Shown in pieces: positions 55,488 to 63,766 of a DNA stretch of 64,000 nucleotides. The number at the start of each line of letters is the position of its first letter. Positions within the stretch are counted from its first letter, which is position 1. Made by a program: the position numbers and the translations under genes. The DNA comes from Sutterella sp047777475. Lineage in GTDB: Bacteria > Pseudomonadota > Gammaproteobacteria > Burkholderiales > Burkholderiaceae_F. Under the pieces are notes generated by a model. The model saw nothing but the letters and a program-made list of their open reading frames with translations. It ran no database searches and was not told the DNA's origin. The stretch lies in assembly GCA_047777475.1 (NCBI GenBank), contig JBKEET010000005.1:1-64000 (forward strand). The letters are read 5' to 3'.

Positions 55488-56422
55488 TGGCCGGCTGCGC
55501 GGCACTCATGATCCTCGGTCCGACCGCCTCCGGCAAGTCGGCCGCCTCGCTTGCGCTTGCCCGGCGCATGCCCTGCGAGATCATCTCGATGGACTCGGCG
55601 CTCGTCTACCGCGGCATGGACATCGGCACGGCCAAGCCGACGAGGGAAGAGCGCGCTATCTGCCCGCACCACCTCATCGATATCCGCGACATCGGCGAAA
55701 GCTACAGCGCGGCCGACTTCGCGGCCGACGCCGCAAGGCTCGTCCCCGAAATCCGCGCCCGCGGCAGGCAGCCGCTCATCGTGGGCGGCACGATGCTTTA
55801 CGCCAAAGCGCTGCGCGAGGGCATCAGCAACATGCCGAGCACGGATCCCGCCGTCCGGGCGGCCGTCGCCGCCGAAGGCGCCGCGAAGGGGTGGCCCGCG
55901 ATGCACGCCGAGCTCGCGCGCGTCGACCCCGAAACCGCCGCAAGGCTCTCGCCGAACGATTCGCAGCGCATCGGCAGGGCGCTCGAGGTCTTCCGCATGA
56001 CGGGCCGCCCCATTTCGGCCTACCAGGCCGAAGCCGCGGCAAAGCCGCCCTTTGCGATCGCCGCGGCGGCGCTCATCCCGTCCGATCGGAAAGTGCTCCA
56101 CGCACGCATCGAGGAGCGCTTCAGGCAGATGCTCCGCGACGGCTTCCTTGACGAGGTGAGGGCGCTTATGAAGCGCCCCGACTTCGACCCCAAGAGCTCC
56201 GCCATGCGTGCCGTAGGCTACCGGCAGGCCGTTGAGTTCCTGGAGGGGCGCTGCAGCGAAAAGGCGTTCTTCGAGGCCGGCGTCGCGGCGACGCGGCAGC
56301 TCGCCAAGCGCCAGATGACGTGGATGCGGAAAACGGCGGACGTCACTGTCATCGATCCCCTGACGCAGGACGCCGGGGCCGCGCTCGCCGCCCTTGCCGA
56401 AGAGCGCCTCGAGCCGCTCTGA
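55487..56422 (+). CDS. miaA: tRNA dimethylallyltransferase MiaA
   Basis: 311 residues. Adds dimethylallyl to A37 of tRNAs that read UNN codons. P-loop LGPTASGKSA (residues 11-20), DSALVYRGMDIGTAKPT, the VGGTMLYAKAL signature and the zinc-less C-terminal helical part (QLAKRQMTWMRK). Start ATG 55487 within TGATG overlap to mutL, the usual mutL-miaA coupling. hfq, often next in gammaproteobacteria, is not present. Confidence 0.95.
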   Translation: MAGCAALMILGPTASGKSAASLALARRMPCEIISMDSALVYRGMDIGTAKPTREERAICPHHLIDIRDIGESYSAADFAADAARLVPEIRARGRQPLIVGGTMLYAKALREGISNMPSTDPAVRAAVAAEGAAKGWPAMHAELARVDPETAARLSPNDSQRIGRALEVFRMTGRPISAYQAEAAAKPPFAIAAAALIPSDRKVLHARIEERFRQMLRDGFLDEVRALMKRPDFDPKSSAMRAVGYRQAVEFLEGRCSEKAFFEAGVAATRQLAKRQMTWMRKTADVTVIDPLTQDAGAALAALAEERLEPL

Positions 56423-56991
56423 AGGCCGCCGAAGAGGGCGGCTTCCTGCGGCAACTGCCGCTATTTCCCCCGTAAAAAACGATAAAAATCTGCAAACAGC
56501 TCGTTTTGTGCGCTGTCTGCCGTGAAGGAGCCCCGGTGCGGTGCCCGAACTCAGCCGGGCGTCTCGGTAAAACGGCGTACGCCGTTTTTTTCTCTGTAGA
56601 TCAAAGGCACGCCGAGGCCGCCGCGTCTGTTGCCTCCTCTGTGGTTTTTCTGCAACGGCAGAGGGATTTCCCTTATGGATGTAACCCTCGAAAAATTCCG
56701 CGTTTCTTTTACGCCGTCCTAAATGATTGATGGTGAAGCGTTTTAAAGCTGCCGGCTAATTAATTCCTTATCTTTTGAAAAGTTCTCCCGACGATGCCGC
56801 TTTGATCTGCGGCGGTGCTCCAAAGTAGTTTGGCGTTTTGCTGTTTCGGCGCATTGGACCCTCTGCAGACAATCGGATCTGTGGGAGGCGGAGCCGCCGA
56901 TTTTTCTGGCAGGCGGCGCTGAAGCCTCCCGCATCCGGCCGCGGTCCCGACCCTCATTGGAGCCGCGGTGATCGAAATAGGAGACTTTCAA
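56423..56991. promoter_or_regulatory. Long intergenic region after miaA and before the porin
   Basis: 569 bases. The miaA-proximal end has a G/C-rich hairpin without T run. At 56569-56591 stands a clean intrinsic terminator with no gene right in front of it. The stretch between, 56430-56568, could encode a small RNA, but no promoter is convincing. From 56600 to 56990 the DNA is more A/T-rich and should contain the porin promoter; a possible long 5' leader precedes AGGAG at 56977-56981. The 74-residue frame in this area has poor codon bias and I do not call it. Confidence 0.4.
56569..56591 (+). terminator. Intrinsic terminator about 150 bases after miaA
   Basis: Perfect palindrome AAAACGGC-GTAC-GCCGTTTT followed by more T (to 56591). 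It may end the mutL-miaA transcript or an unseen small RNA. Confidence 0.75.
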
Positions 56992-58098
56992 ATGTGCAAA
57001 AAAACGCTTGCTGCGTTTGTCGCTTTGAGCGCCCTCTCGGTTTCCGTCTGGGCGGCGCAGGTTCAGCTCTACGGCCTGATCGACCAGAGCCTGATGTATG
57101 AGGCGGTCAACGCCAAGGACGGCAACGGCCGCGTCAACACGCTCTATATGTCCTCCGGCGAGGAGATGGGTTCCCGCTGGGGCATCCGCGGCTTCGAAGA
57201 GCTCGGCAACGGCTATCAGGTCGGCTTTGAGCTGCAGAGCGGCTTCCGCTCTGACGACGGCACGGAGCAGTACGGCCGCATCTTCGCCCGTGAATCCACG
57301 CTTTACGTGAAGGGCCCCTTCGGCAAGATCAGCGCCGGCCACATGGACGCCATCATCGGCACCCGCACGAGCTCGGGCAAGATCTACTTCCTCAACGCCT
57401 GGGGCGACGGCTACGGTCCTTACAACCCCAGCATGGCCAACGTGTTTTCCGAAGCGAGCTACGTTGACAACGCGCTCTTCTACGAGTCCCCGAAGATGGC
57501 CGGCTTCACGATCCGCGCCCAGTACTCGATGAAGATGGACGACGTCAATGACACCACCGGCGTGGAAAACAAGGCGAGCTCCGACCGCTACGCCGGCGCC
57601 ACGATCACCTATGAGAACGGCGGCCTCAAGCTCCTGCTCGGCGCCGACACGACGCTCTACGGCCACGATGCCGGCGAAGATCCGGACAACGGCTACACGA
57701 TCATCGGCGGCGGCATGTACGACTTCGGCTTCATGACGGTGCATGCCGGCGTGCAGTACTTCGACTCCGTGAGGTCCACGACCATTCGCAAGCTCTCCTG
57801 GACTGACGTTCCCAACAAGCTTACGGGCTGGGCTGTCACGCTCTCGACCGGCGTGCCCTGCTGGGGCGGCCGCTTCATCGCCGCTGTCGATTACCTCGAC
57901 GCCGAGGAAGCCGATGACGCCACGAGCGAAGCTGACGTGAAGCGCCTGGTCGGCGGCGTCGGCTATCAGTATCCGCTGAGCAAGCGCACGCACCTCTACG
58001 GCATCCTGTCCGTCGGCCGCGACACGGTTGAGACCGACGAAGGCACGGTGCACCCGAACTACTACAAGGCCGGCTTTGGCATCCGCCATTCGTTCTGA
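56992..58098 (+). CDS. General porin (Gram-negative porin, 16-stranded type)
   Basis: 368 residues. Signal peptide MCKKTLAAFVALSALSVSVWAA is cut near AA/QVQLYG. The mature N-terminus QVQLYGLIDQSLMY, the SRWGIRGFEELGNGYQVGFELQSGF and the KGPFGKISAGHMD signatures, and C-terminal F (GIRHSF) for BAM recognition mark it as a betaproteobacterial porin. It has few cysteines and forms a passive diffusion channel. I chose ATG 56992 because AGGAG lies 10 bases upstream. It stands directly before cassette 2 without a T-tailed terminator, so it may share the transcript and admit the substrate. Confidence 0.92.
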   Translation: MCKKTLAAFVALSALSVSVWAAQVQLYGLIDQSLMYEAVNAKDGNGRVNTLYMSSGEEMGSRWGIRGFEELGNGYQVGFELQSGFRSDDGTEQYGRIFARESTLYVKGPFGKISAGHMDAIIGTRTSSGKIYFLNAWGDGYGPYNPSMANVFSEASYVDNALFYESPKMAGFTIRAQYSMKMDDVNDTTGVENKASSDRYAGATITYENGGLKLLLGADTTLYGHDAGEDPDNGYTIIGGGMYDFGFMTVHAGVQYFDSVRSTTIRKLSWTDVPNKLTGWAVTLSTGVPCWGGRFIAAVDYLDAEEADDATSEADVKRLVGGVGYQYPLSKRTHLYGILSVGRDTVETDEGTVHPNYYKAGFGIRHSF

Positions 58099-58222
58099 CC
58101 TTTAGTGAAATGAAGGCCGCAAACGCTCCCGACGCGGCCTGAAAGAATCTTCCGCCCACGGCGCCTGAAGAAGCGCCGGGGCAGAAGCGGGAGCGGGACC
58201 CTATTACTAGGAGATAAACAAC

Positions 58223-60898
58223 ATGAGAAAGTTCGCTCTTTCCAGACGCACGTTTATCCAGGCCGCTGCCGGCGCCGCTGCTATCGGCGCGGTTCCCGAC
58301 GGCCTCGTGGCGCGCGCCGCCGAGCCGGCCGGCAAGCCGGCCGTGGCCCCCGGCAAGGACGAGACAAAGATCGTCAAGACTTGCTGCCGAGCCTGCATTC
58401 AGAACTGCGGCGTCCTCGCGCACGTGCGCAACGGCCGCGTGATCAAGATCGAAGGCAACCCCGAGTATCCGATGACCCGCGGCTGCATCTGCCCGAAGGG
58501 CCTTGCCGGCATTACGGCGCTCTACAACCCGATGCGCAACAAGTACCCGATGATTCGCGTCGGCAAGCGCGGCGAGAACAAGTGGAAGCGCGTTTCCTGG
58601 AAAGAAGCGATCGACATCCTCGCGCACAAGCTCATGGAAACCCGCGCCAAGTACGGCGCCGAGGCCGTGATGTGCACGACGGGCGGCGGCGGCAACCCGG
58701 CCTTCCGCTCGATTGCCCGCTTCTGCAATATTTTCGGCACGCCGAACTGGTACGAGCCGGGCTGCGCACAGTGCTACCTGCCGCGCACGCTGGCGTTCGG
58801 CATTCAGTACGGCGGCCCGTCGACGAGTATCGCCGACGAGAACTGCCTCGACATTTACAACCCCAAGGCGCCGTTCAAGAACCTCGTCTTCTGGGGCACC
58901 GATCCTTCCTTCAGCTGCCCCGCCGGCGGCGGCCAGGCGACCTGCTCGATGCGCGCCCGCGGCGTGAAGACCGTCTGCGTCGACCCGCGCTTCATTCCTG
59001 AAGCCCAGAAGGCCGACGTGTGGCTCCCGGTTCGCCCGGGCACCGACGTCGCACTGATGCTCTGCTGGATCAAGTACATCTTCGACCATGATCTCTATGA
59101 CCATGAGTTCACGATGAAGTGGACGAACCTGCCCTACCTCGTCAACACCAAGACGAAGATGTTCCTGCACGGCAACGACATTGCCAAGGACGGCAACCCG
59201 AAGGACTATGTCATTTGGGACAAGAAGACCAATTCGGCCAAGCCGCTTACCTATCCGTGGAACGACGCCTATGACGTCGAGCTCGACGGCACGCACACCG
59301 TCAACGGCATTGAGTGCAAGACGGGCTGCAGGCTGCTGCGCGAGCGCGCCGACGAGTGGACGCTTGAGAAGGCGGCCAAGACCTGCTTCCTCGATCCTAA
59401 GAAGATCGAAGAGGCCATCAAGATTTACGTCGACGGCCCCGGCGGCATCTCGCTCGGCGTGGCCACCGACCAGAACCCGAATTCCGTCGAAGCGGCCAAG
59501 TGCGCCGTGATCCTGAACGCGATCATGGGCTACGTCGAAAAGCCGGGCACGCTGCTGCAGCGCTTCCCGCAGGCCGGCTGCTCGCCCGCGAACTCGCTCG
59601 CGCCGCGCGCCACCAAGATGCTCCCGCAGGGTCAGCTCACGAAGCGCCTCGGCAGCAACGAGTACAAGGGCCTGCTCCAGTGGAGCGCGGGCCATCCGAC
59701 CACCTTCCTGAACGCCATTCTCACGGGCAAGCCCTATCAGCCCCGCGTGTGGATCGAGCGCTCCGGCAACAAGATGGGCGTGCTCGCCAATCCGCAGGCC
59801 TGGGTGCCCGCCTTTAAGAAGATGGACTACATCGTCCACTGCTTCCTCTATCCGACGAGCTTCACCAACTACGCCGACATGGTCCTGCCGATGACCGAGT
59901 GGCTCGAGACGAACCACATCATCGAGTCGCTCAACATGATCTTCGCGCGCCAGGAAGTGGTTCACCTCTGGGAGACCGTCGACGAGACGCTCTTCTGGTC
60001 GAAGCTGCTGCTGCGCTGCGCCGACCTCGGTCACGAGAACTGCATCAAGGCGAAGGATCCCGCCATCATGGGCGACGACCTGCCGCTGTGGAACTCGATG
60101 GAAGAGCTGCTCGACGCGAAGCTCAAGAAGTACCACATGACGTGGAAGGAATTCATCAACGGAAAGAATCCGTACACGTTCATGCCTTGGGACAAGTGGT
60201 GCGGCTACAAGGTTTACGAGCGCACGAACCCGAAGACGGGCAAGCCGGTCGGCTTCCATACGCCCTCGGGCAAGATGGAGCTCTACGGCGAGGTGTACAT
60301 CACGCTCGGCCGCACGGGCGCCCCGTACGCCAACCAGCCGCTGCCGCCCGCCTCGCACGACTACGATCCGCTGCCGTTCTACATGGAACCGAGCGAATCG
60401 CCGCTGCGCCCGGCCGACAAGGACTACCCGCTCACCATGACGAACGGCCGTCTGCCGATGTTCCACCACGGCACGCTGCGCAACTCCCCGTGGCTGCGCG
60501 AGATCTATCCGGTGCCCGAGATTTGGGTCAACCCGATTGCCGCCAAGAAGTACGGCGTCAAGACGGGCGACTGGACCTGGGTCGAGAGCCGCCGCGGCAA
60601 GGTCCGCGCCGTGTGCCGCGTCACCGAGGGCATCGCCCCGGGCACGGTCTACATGGAACGCTTCTGGCTGCCTGAGAACCTTCACACGAAGACCGGCGGC
60701 TGGCAGGAAGTCAACGTGAACTGCCTCTCGAAGAACACCGCTCCGTTCAACGAGGTGGTCGGCACGTACACCCTGCGCGGCTATCAGGTCCGCATCTCGA
60801 AGGCCGACAGCGCGCCCGAAGGCGTGTGGACGAAGCCCGAACAGTTCAGGGTCTGGCTGCCCCAGCCCTCCGATCCCACCAAACATCCGGAGTTTTAA
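58223..60898 (+). CDS. Tat-exported molybdopterin oxidoreductase, DMSO-reductase family, copy 2
   Basis: 891 residues, paralog of the protein at 50.0 kb. Tat signal SRRTFIQAAAG (residues 7-17). [4Fe-4S] ligands C55-x2-C58-x3-C62-x27-C90. The putative Mo ligand is C184 in EPGCAQCYLPR. Large parts match copy 1 nearly word for word (for example residues 110-130 and the segment HDLYDHEFTMKWTNLPYLVN), while residues about 440-660 differ, e.g. RFPQAGCSPANSLAPRA versus RRPSSNVVPAGSLATAC. This supports a different substrate. Start ATG 58223 behind AGGAG. First gene of an operon that ends outside the window. Confidence 0.92.
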   Translation: MRKFALSRRTFIQAAAGAAAIGAVPDGLVARAAEPAGKPAVAPGKDETKIVKTCCRACIQNCGVLAHVRNGRVIKIEGNPEYPMTRGCICPKGLAGITALYNPMRNKYPMIRVGKRGENKWKRVSWKEAIDILAHKLMETRAKYGAEAVMCTTGGGGNPAFRSIARFCNIFGTPNWYEPGCAQCYLPRTLAFGIQYGGPSTSIADENCLDIYNPKAPFKNLVFWGTDPSFSCPAGGGQATCSMRARGVKTVCVDPRFIPEAQKADVWLPVRPGTDVALMLCWIKYIFDHDLYDHEFTMKWTNLPYLVNTKTKMFLHGNDIAKDGNPKDYVIWDKKTNSAKPLTYPWNDAYDVELDGTHTVNGIECKTGCRLLRERADEWTLEKAAKTCFLDPKKIEEAIKIYVDGPGGISLGVATDQNPNSVEAAKCAVILNAIMGYVEKPGTLLQRFPQAGCSPANSLAPRATKMLPQGQLTKRLGSNEYKGLLQWSAGHPTTFLNAILTGKPYQPRVWIERSGNKMGVLANPQAWVPAFKKMDYIVHCFLYPTSFTNYADMVLPMTEWLETNHIIESLNMIFARQEVVHLWETVDETLFWSKLLLRCADLGHENCIKAKDPAIMGDDLPLWNSMEELLDAKLKKYHMTWKEFINGKNPYTFMPWDKWCGYKVYERTNPKTGKPVGFHTPSGKMELYGEVYITLGRTGAPYANQPLPPASHDYDPLPFYMEPSESPLRPADKDYPLTMTNGRLPMFHHGTLRNSPWLREIYPVPEIWVNPIAAKKYGVKTGDWTWVESRRGKVRAVCRVTEGIAPGTVYMERFWLPENLHTKTGGWQEVNVNCLSKNTAPFNEVVGTYTLRGYQVRISKADSAPEGVWTKPEQFRVWLPQPSDPTKHPEF

Positions 60899-60901
60899 GT
60901 C

Positions 60902-61495
60902 ATGGCTCAGAAAACACTCGTTATCGATCTTGACCGCTGCACCGGCTGCTATGCGTGCGAGGTCGCCTGCAAGCAGGAAAACCACGTTCCCCTCGGCATG
61001 CGCTACAACAAGGTGCTGACGATCGGCCCGATGGGCACGTTCCCGAACATCCACCAGTACTACCTCCCGGCAGTCTGCCAGGTGTGCAAGGACGCCCCCT
61101 GCGTTAAGGTTTGTCCTACCGGTGCGTCTTATCGCACCGAAGACGGACAGATTATGATCAACAAGGAGAAGTGCATCGGCTGCAAGCTGTGCATGGCGGC
61201 GTGCCCGTACGGCGCGCGCTCCTACAACCCTGAGAAGAAGGTCGTTGAGAAGTGCACGCTGTGCGACCACCTGCAGGCGATCGGCGAGAAGCCGGCCTGC
61301 GTGAAGGTCTGCTGCGCCCACGCCCGCTTCTTCGGTGATCTCGACGACCCGGAGAGCGACGTATCGAAGGCGATCCGCGAAGCGGGCCCGGAGAACGTGC
61401 ATCATCTTCCGGATTCCGGCAACCACCCGACGGTGTGCTACATCCTGCACAAGAAGACCGCTGAGTGGCAGTCGAATCCGCCGAAGATGGGCTAA
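60902..61495 (+). CDS. Four-cluster ferredoxin subunit (DmsB/PhsB type), copy 2
   Basis: 197 residues, same length as copy 1 and nearly identical. Clusters CTGCYACEVAC, CQVCKDAPCVKVC, CIGCKLCMAAC and CTLCDH with CVKVCC. Differences from copy 1 are few and scattered. Three bases after its oxidoreductase. It is followed 27 bases later by the membrane anchor gene; a GGAGG ribosome site there suggests a full operon. Confidence 0.94.
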   Translation: MAQKTLVIDLDRCTGCYACEVACKQENHVPLGMRYNKVLTIGPMGTFPNIHQYYLPAVCQVCKDAPCVKVCPTGASYRTEDGQIMINKEKCIGCKLCMAACPYGARSYNPEKKVVEKCTLCDHLQAIGEKPACVKVCCAHARFFGDLDDPESDVSKAIREAGPENVHHLPDSGNHPTVCYILHKKTAEWQSNPPKMG

Positions 61496-61522
61496 GGCGC
61501 TCAGGCACCTGGGAGGCTGAAA

Positions 61523-62350
61523 ATGATTGGCAACGAATGGACGATGATGGTGTTCTGCGCACTCACGTGCCTGGCGGCGGGCCTTTCGGCCGTGCTTGCG
61601 GCAGGCGAGTGGCGCAGCTTCCCCTTCGCGCCGCTCGTTGCCTCGGCCGAGGGCGCGGCCTGCGCCCTCGCGCTGGGCTTTGCGGCCGTCCTTTTCGGCC
61701 TCGGGCGCCCGTCACTGTTTTTCGGAATGCTCGGCAACTCGGGATCCGCGTTCTTCCCTACGGCGGTGCTGACGGCGCTCACATTCGGAGCGCTCGTCCT
61801 CTACATCGCCGCGCAGAAGCGCGGTGCCGAGGCGGCGGCGACGCGCGGCTTTGCAGCGGCGGCAGGGATCTTCTCGATTCTCCTCGTCCTTGCGGCCGGC
61901 AAAACCCTCGTCATGCCGTGGCGTGAAGCGCTGAATTCGCTTGCCATTCCGGCGGCTTTTCTCGCATGGGCGCTTTCGTGCTGCATTTACGCGGCCAAGG
62001 CGCTCCGCGACGCTGCGGGCCGGCCGATGCCTCTTGCCGAGGCGTCGGTCTGGGCTGCGCTGCTCCCTTCGCTCGGCCTTGCGGCCTATGCGGCGCATCT
62101 TCTCACGAGCGATGCGCTCAGGGCGGAGGGCACGGCCTATCTGCCTTTCACGGGCGAGCTCGCCCCTGCATTCTGGCTCGGCGCGGCGGTGCTCGGCATC
62201 GCCGTGCCGTTTTTTCTCGCCGCGCGAAGCCGCGGCAGCCTGCGCCGGGACCTTCTGGCGCTCCTCTTTACCGTGATCGGCGCGGCCGCCTTCCATGACG
62301 TTGTCTATCAGGTCGGCATGCCGAGCTGGCACTTTTTCACGGCTTCCTAG
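61523..62350 (+). CDS. DmsC-like membrane anchor / quinol-oxidising subunit
   Basis: 275 residues and about eight hydrophobic helices. Family traits: N-terminal ERTMMVF-type start (NEWTMMVFCALTCLAAG), GLGRPSLFFGMLGNSGSAFF in the second or third helix, SWHFF at the extreme C-terminus. It should pass electrons from quinol to the ferredoxin subunit. It is the only anchor of this kind in the window. It may serve both oxidoreductase copies, because cassette 1 has none. Confidence 0.85.
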   Translation: MIGNEWTMMVFCALTCLAAGLSAVLAAGEWRSFPFAPLVASAEGAACALALGFAAVLFGLGRPSLFFGMLGNSGSAFFPTAVLTALTFGALVLYIAAQKRGAEAAATRGFAAAAGIFSILLVLAAGKTLVMPWREALNSLAIPAAFLAWALSCCIYAAKALRDAAGRPMPLAEASVWAALLPSLGLAAYAAHLLTSDALRAEGTAYLPFTGELAPAFWLGAAVLGIAVPFFLAARSRGSLRRDLLALLFTVIGAAAFHDVVYQVGMPSWHFFTAS

Positions 62351-62419
62351 CGAAGCCAAGGGCTTAGGCCCGTACAGATTTTTTCATCATCGCAAGCACA
62401 TAACAAAAGGAGACGCACG

Positions 62420-63064
62420 ATGAACGAGATAGCACAGAGCATGAAGAGCCGCGGGGACATGTACCGGCTTCTGAGCCGCTTCTATTACAAGGAAGCGGAC
62501 AAGGCGTTCCTCGACCGGCTGCGCGCCACGAAGTTCGCCGAGGCCGACGGCCCGTTCGGCGAGGGCGCGGCGCTGCTGAAGAAGGCGCTCGCCGGCATCG
62601 GCGGGAGCGAAGAAGACATGGACATGCTCGCCGCCGACTACGCCCGCATTTTCCTGGGCGCCGGCGTCATCAAGGAAAAGACGGCTTTCCCGTTCGAATC
62701 GGTCTACACGTCGCCGGGACACCTCGTGGGCCAGGACGCTTACGAGCAGGTTTACAAGATTTTCCGCGACCACGGCCTGGCCAAGGCCGACCGCGACCTC
62801 TTCGAGGATCACGCCGCGCTGGAGCTCTCCTACATGGCGAGGCTCTGCGATAAGGCCGGGCAGTGCGCCGAGAAAAACGACGAGAAGGGGCTTGACGCCG
62901 CCGTCGAAGAGCAGGCGCAGTTCCTCGAGAAGCATATCCTCAACTGGATGCCCAAGTTCTGCGCCGACATCCGCGAATGCCCGGGCGGCGATTTCTACAA
63001 GGCTGCCTCCCTTCTGACCGAAGGCTTCCTCGCCTCCGAGAAGGAAGGCCTCGCCGAGGCCTGA
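62420..63064 (+). CDS. TorD/DmsD-family molybdoenzyme chaperone
   Basis: 214-residue all-helical cytoplasmic protein. N-terminal RGDMYRLLSRFYYKEADKAFLDRLR, central YARIFLGAG...PFESVYTSPGHLVGQDAYEQVYKIFRDHGL, the family's typical PxESVY(T/S) motif, and EDHAALELSYMARLCD. Binds the Tat signal of the catalytic subunits until Mo cofactor is inserted. Start ATG 62420 with AAAGGAG. One chaperone for two catalytic subunits. Confidence 0.92.
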   Translation: MNEIAQSMKSRGDMYRLLSRFYYKEADKAFLDRLRATKFAEADGPFGEGAALLKKALAGIGGSEEDMDMLAADYARIFLGAGVIKEKTAFPFESVYTSPGHLVGQDAYEQVYKIFRDHGLAKADRDLFEDHAALELSYMARLCDKAGQCAEKNDEKGLDAAVEEQAQFLEKHILNWMPKFCADIRECPGGDFYKAASLLTEGFLASEKEGLAEA

Positions 63065-63127
63065 GGGCCCCGGCTTCCCGGCGGGCGGGACAGGCTCCGC
63101 CCGCTTCTGCAGTTTCAGGAGGTCACG

Positions 63128-63766
63128 GTGAAAGACAGCAGCAAAGGCGGCAGCGCCCGGGCGGGCGCCGCCGTGACCCGCCGCGAGGCTATCGCAGCGG
63201 GCGGTGCGATCGTCGGTATGCTCGCCTTGGGCGGCGCGGCGGCGGCTGCGCCCCGCACGCCCCTGGTGAGGCCGCCGGGAGCACTGGAAGAAAAGGAATT
63301 TCTCGAGCGGTGCATCAAGTGCGACCGCTGCCGCAGCGCCTGCCACTTGAACGGCATCGGCGTTGCCGGCATCCGCGACGGCTTTACCGAGATGCGCACG
63401 CCCAAGATGGATTTCCGCGCCGGCTGGTGCGACTTCTGCATGGCGTGCAACCAGGTCTGCCCGACCGGGGCCCTCAAGCCCCTGCCGCGGCTCAAGATGG
63501 AAGAAAAGCCCAAGGCGATCGGCACCGCCGAGATTACGCGCAACTGCATCGCGCTGCGCTCGGGCGGCTGCACGAAGTGCTACGAGGCGTGCAATGAGAG
63601 CGCCATCACGCTGAACCCCGACAACGTGCCGGTGGTCGATCCGGAGTCCTGCACGGGATGCGGCATCTGCGTGCTGGTGTGCCCCGCCAACGTGCTCCAG
63701 TTCTCGGGTTCCATTGAGCGCGGCATCCGCGTGGTGCCGGTGAAGAAGGGAGGGAAGGAAAAATGA
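63128..63766 (+). CDS. NapG/MauM-type periplasmic ferredoxin
   Basis: 212 residues. Tat-like RR motif TRREAIAAGGAIVG at 17-30. Four [4Fe-4S] motifs in sequence: CIKCDRCRSAC, CDFCMACNQVC, CTKCYEAC (with C upstream), CTGCGICVLVC. GTG start 63128 behind AGGAGG. Works with NapH in the quinol route to NapAB in other organisms; here the operon carries no NapA, so it likely supplies the Mo enzymes or another branch. Four-base ATGA overlap to the next gene. Confidence 0.92.
   Translation: MKDSSKGGSARAGAAVTRREAIAAGGAIVGMLALGGAAAAAPRTPLVRPPGALEEKEFLERCIKCDRCRSACHLNGIGVAGIRDGFTEMRTPKMDFRAGWCDFCMACNQVCPTGALKPLPRLKMEEKPKAIGTAEITRNCIALRSGGCTKCYEACNESAITLNPDNVPVVDPESCTGCGICVLVCPANVLQFSGSIERGIRVVPVKKGGKEK

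Noticed and set aside
56506..56730. 74-codon plus-strand ORF in the miaA-porin gap
   Set aside because: Runs through an intrinsic terminator, has unusual codon use and no ribosome site; not supported as a gene.
57875..61450. Minus-strand open frame of 1,191 codons opposite porin and cassette 2
   Set aside because: It is the mirror of high-GC coding sequence; composition is Arg/Val/Ala/His-rich without recognisable domains, and the plus strand carries clear Mo-enzyme and ferredoxin genes.
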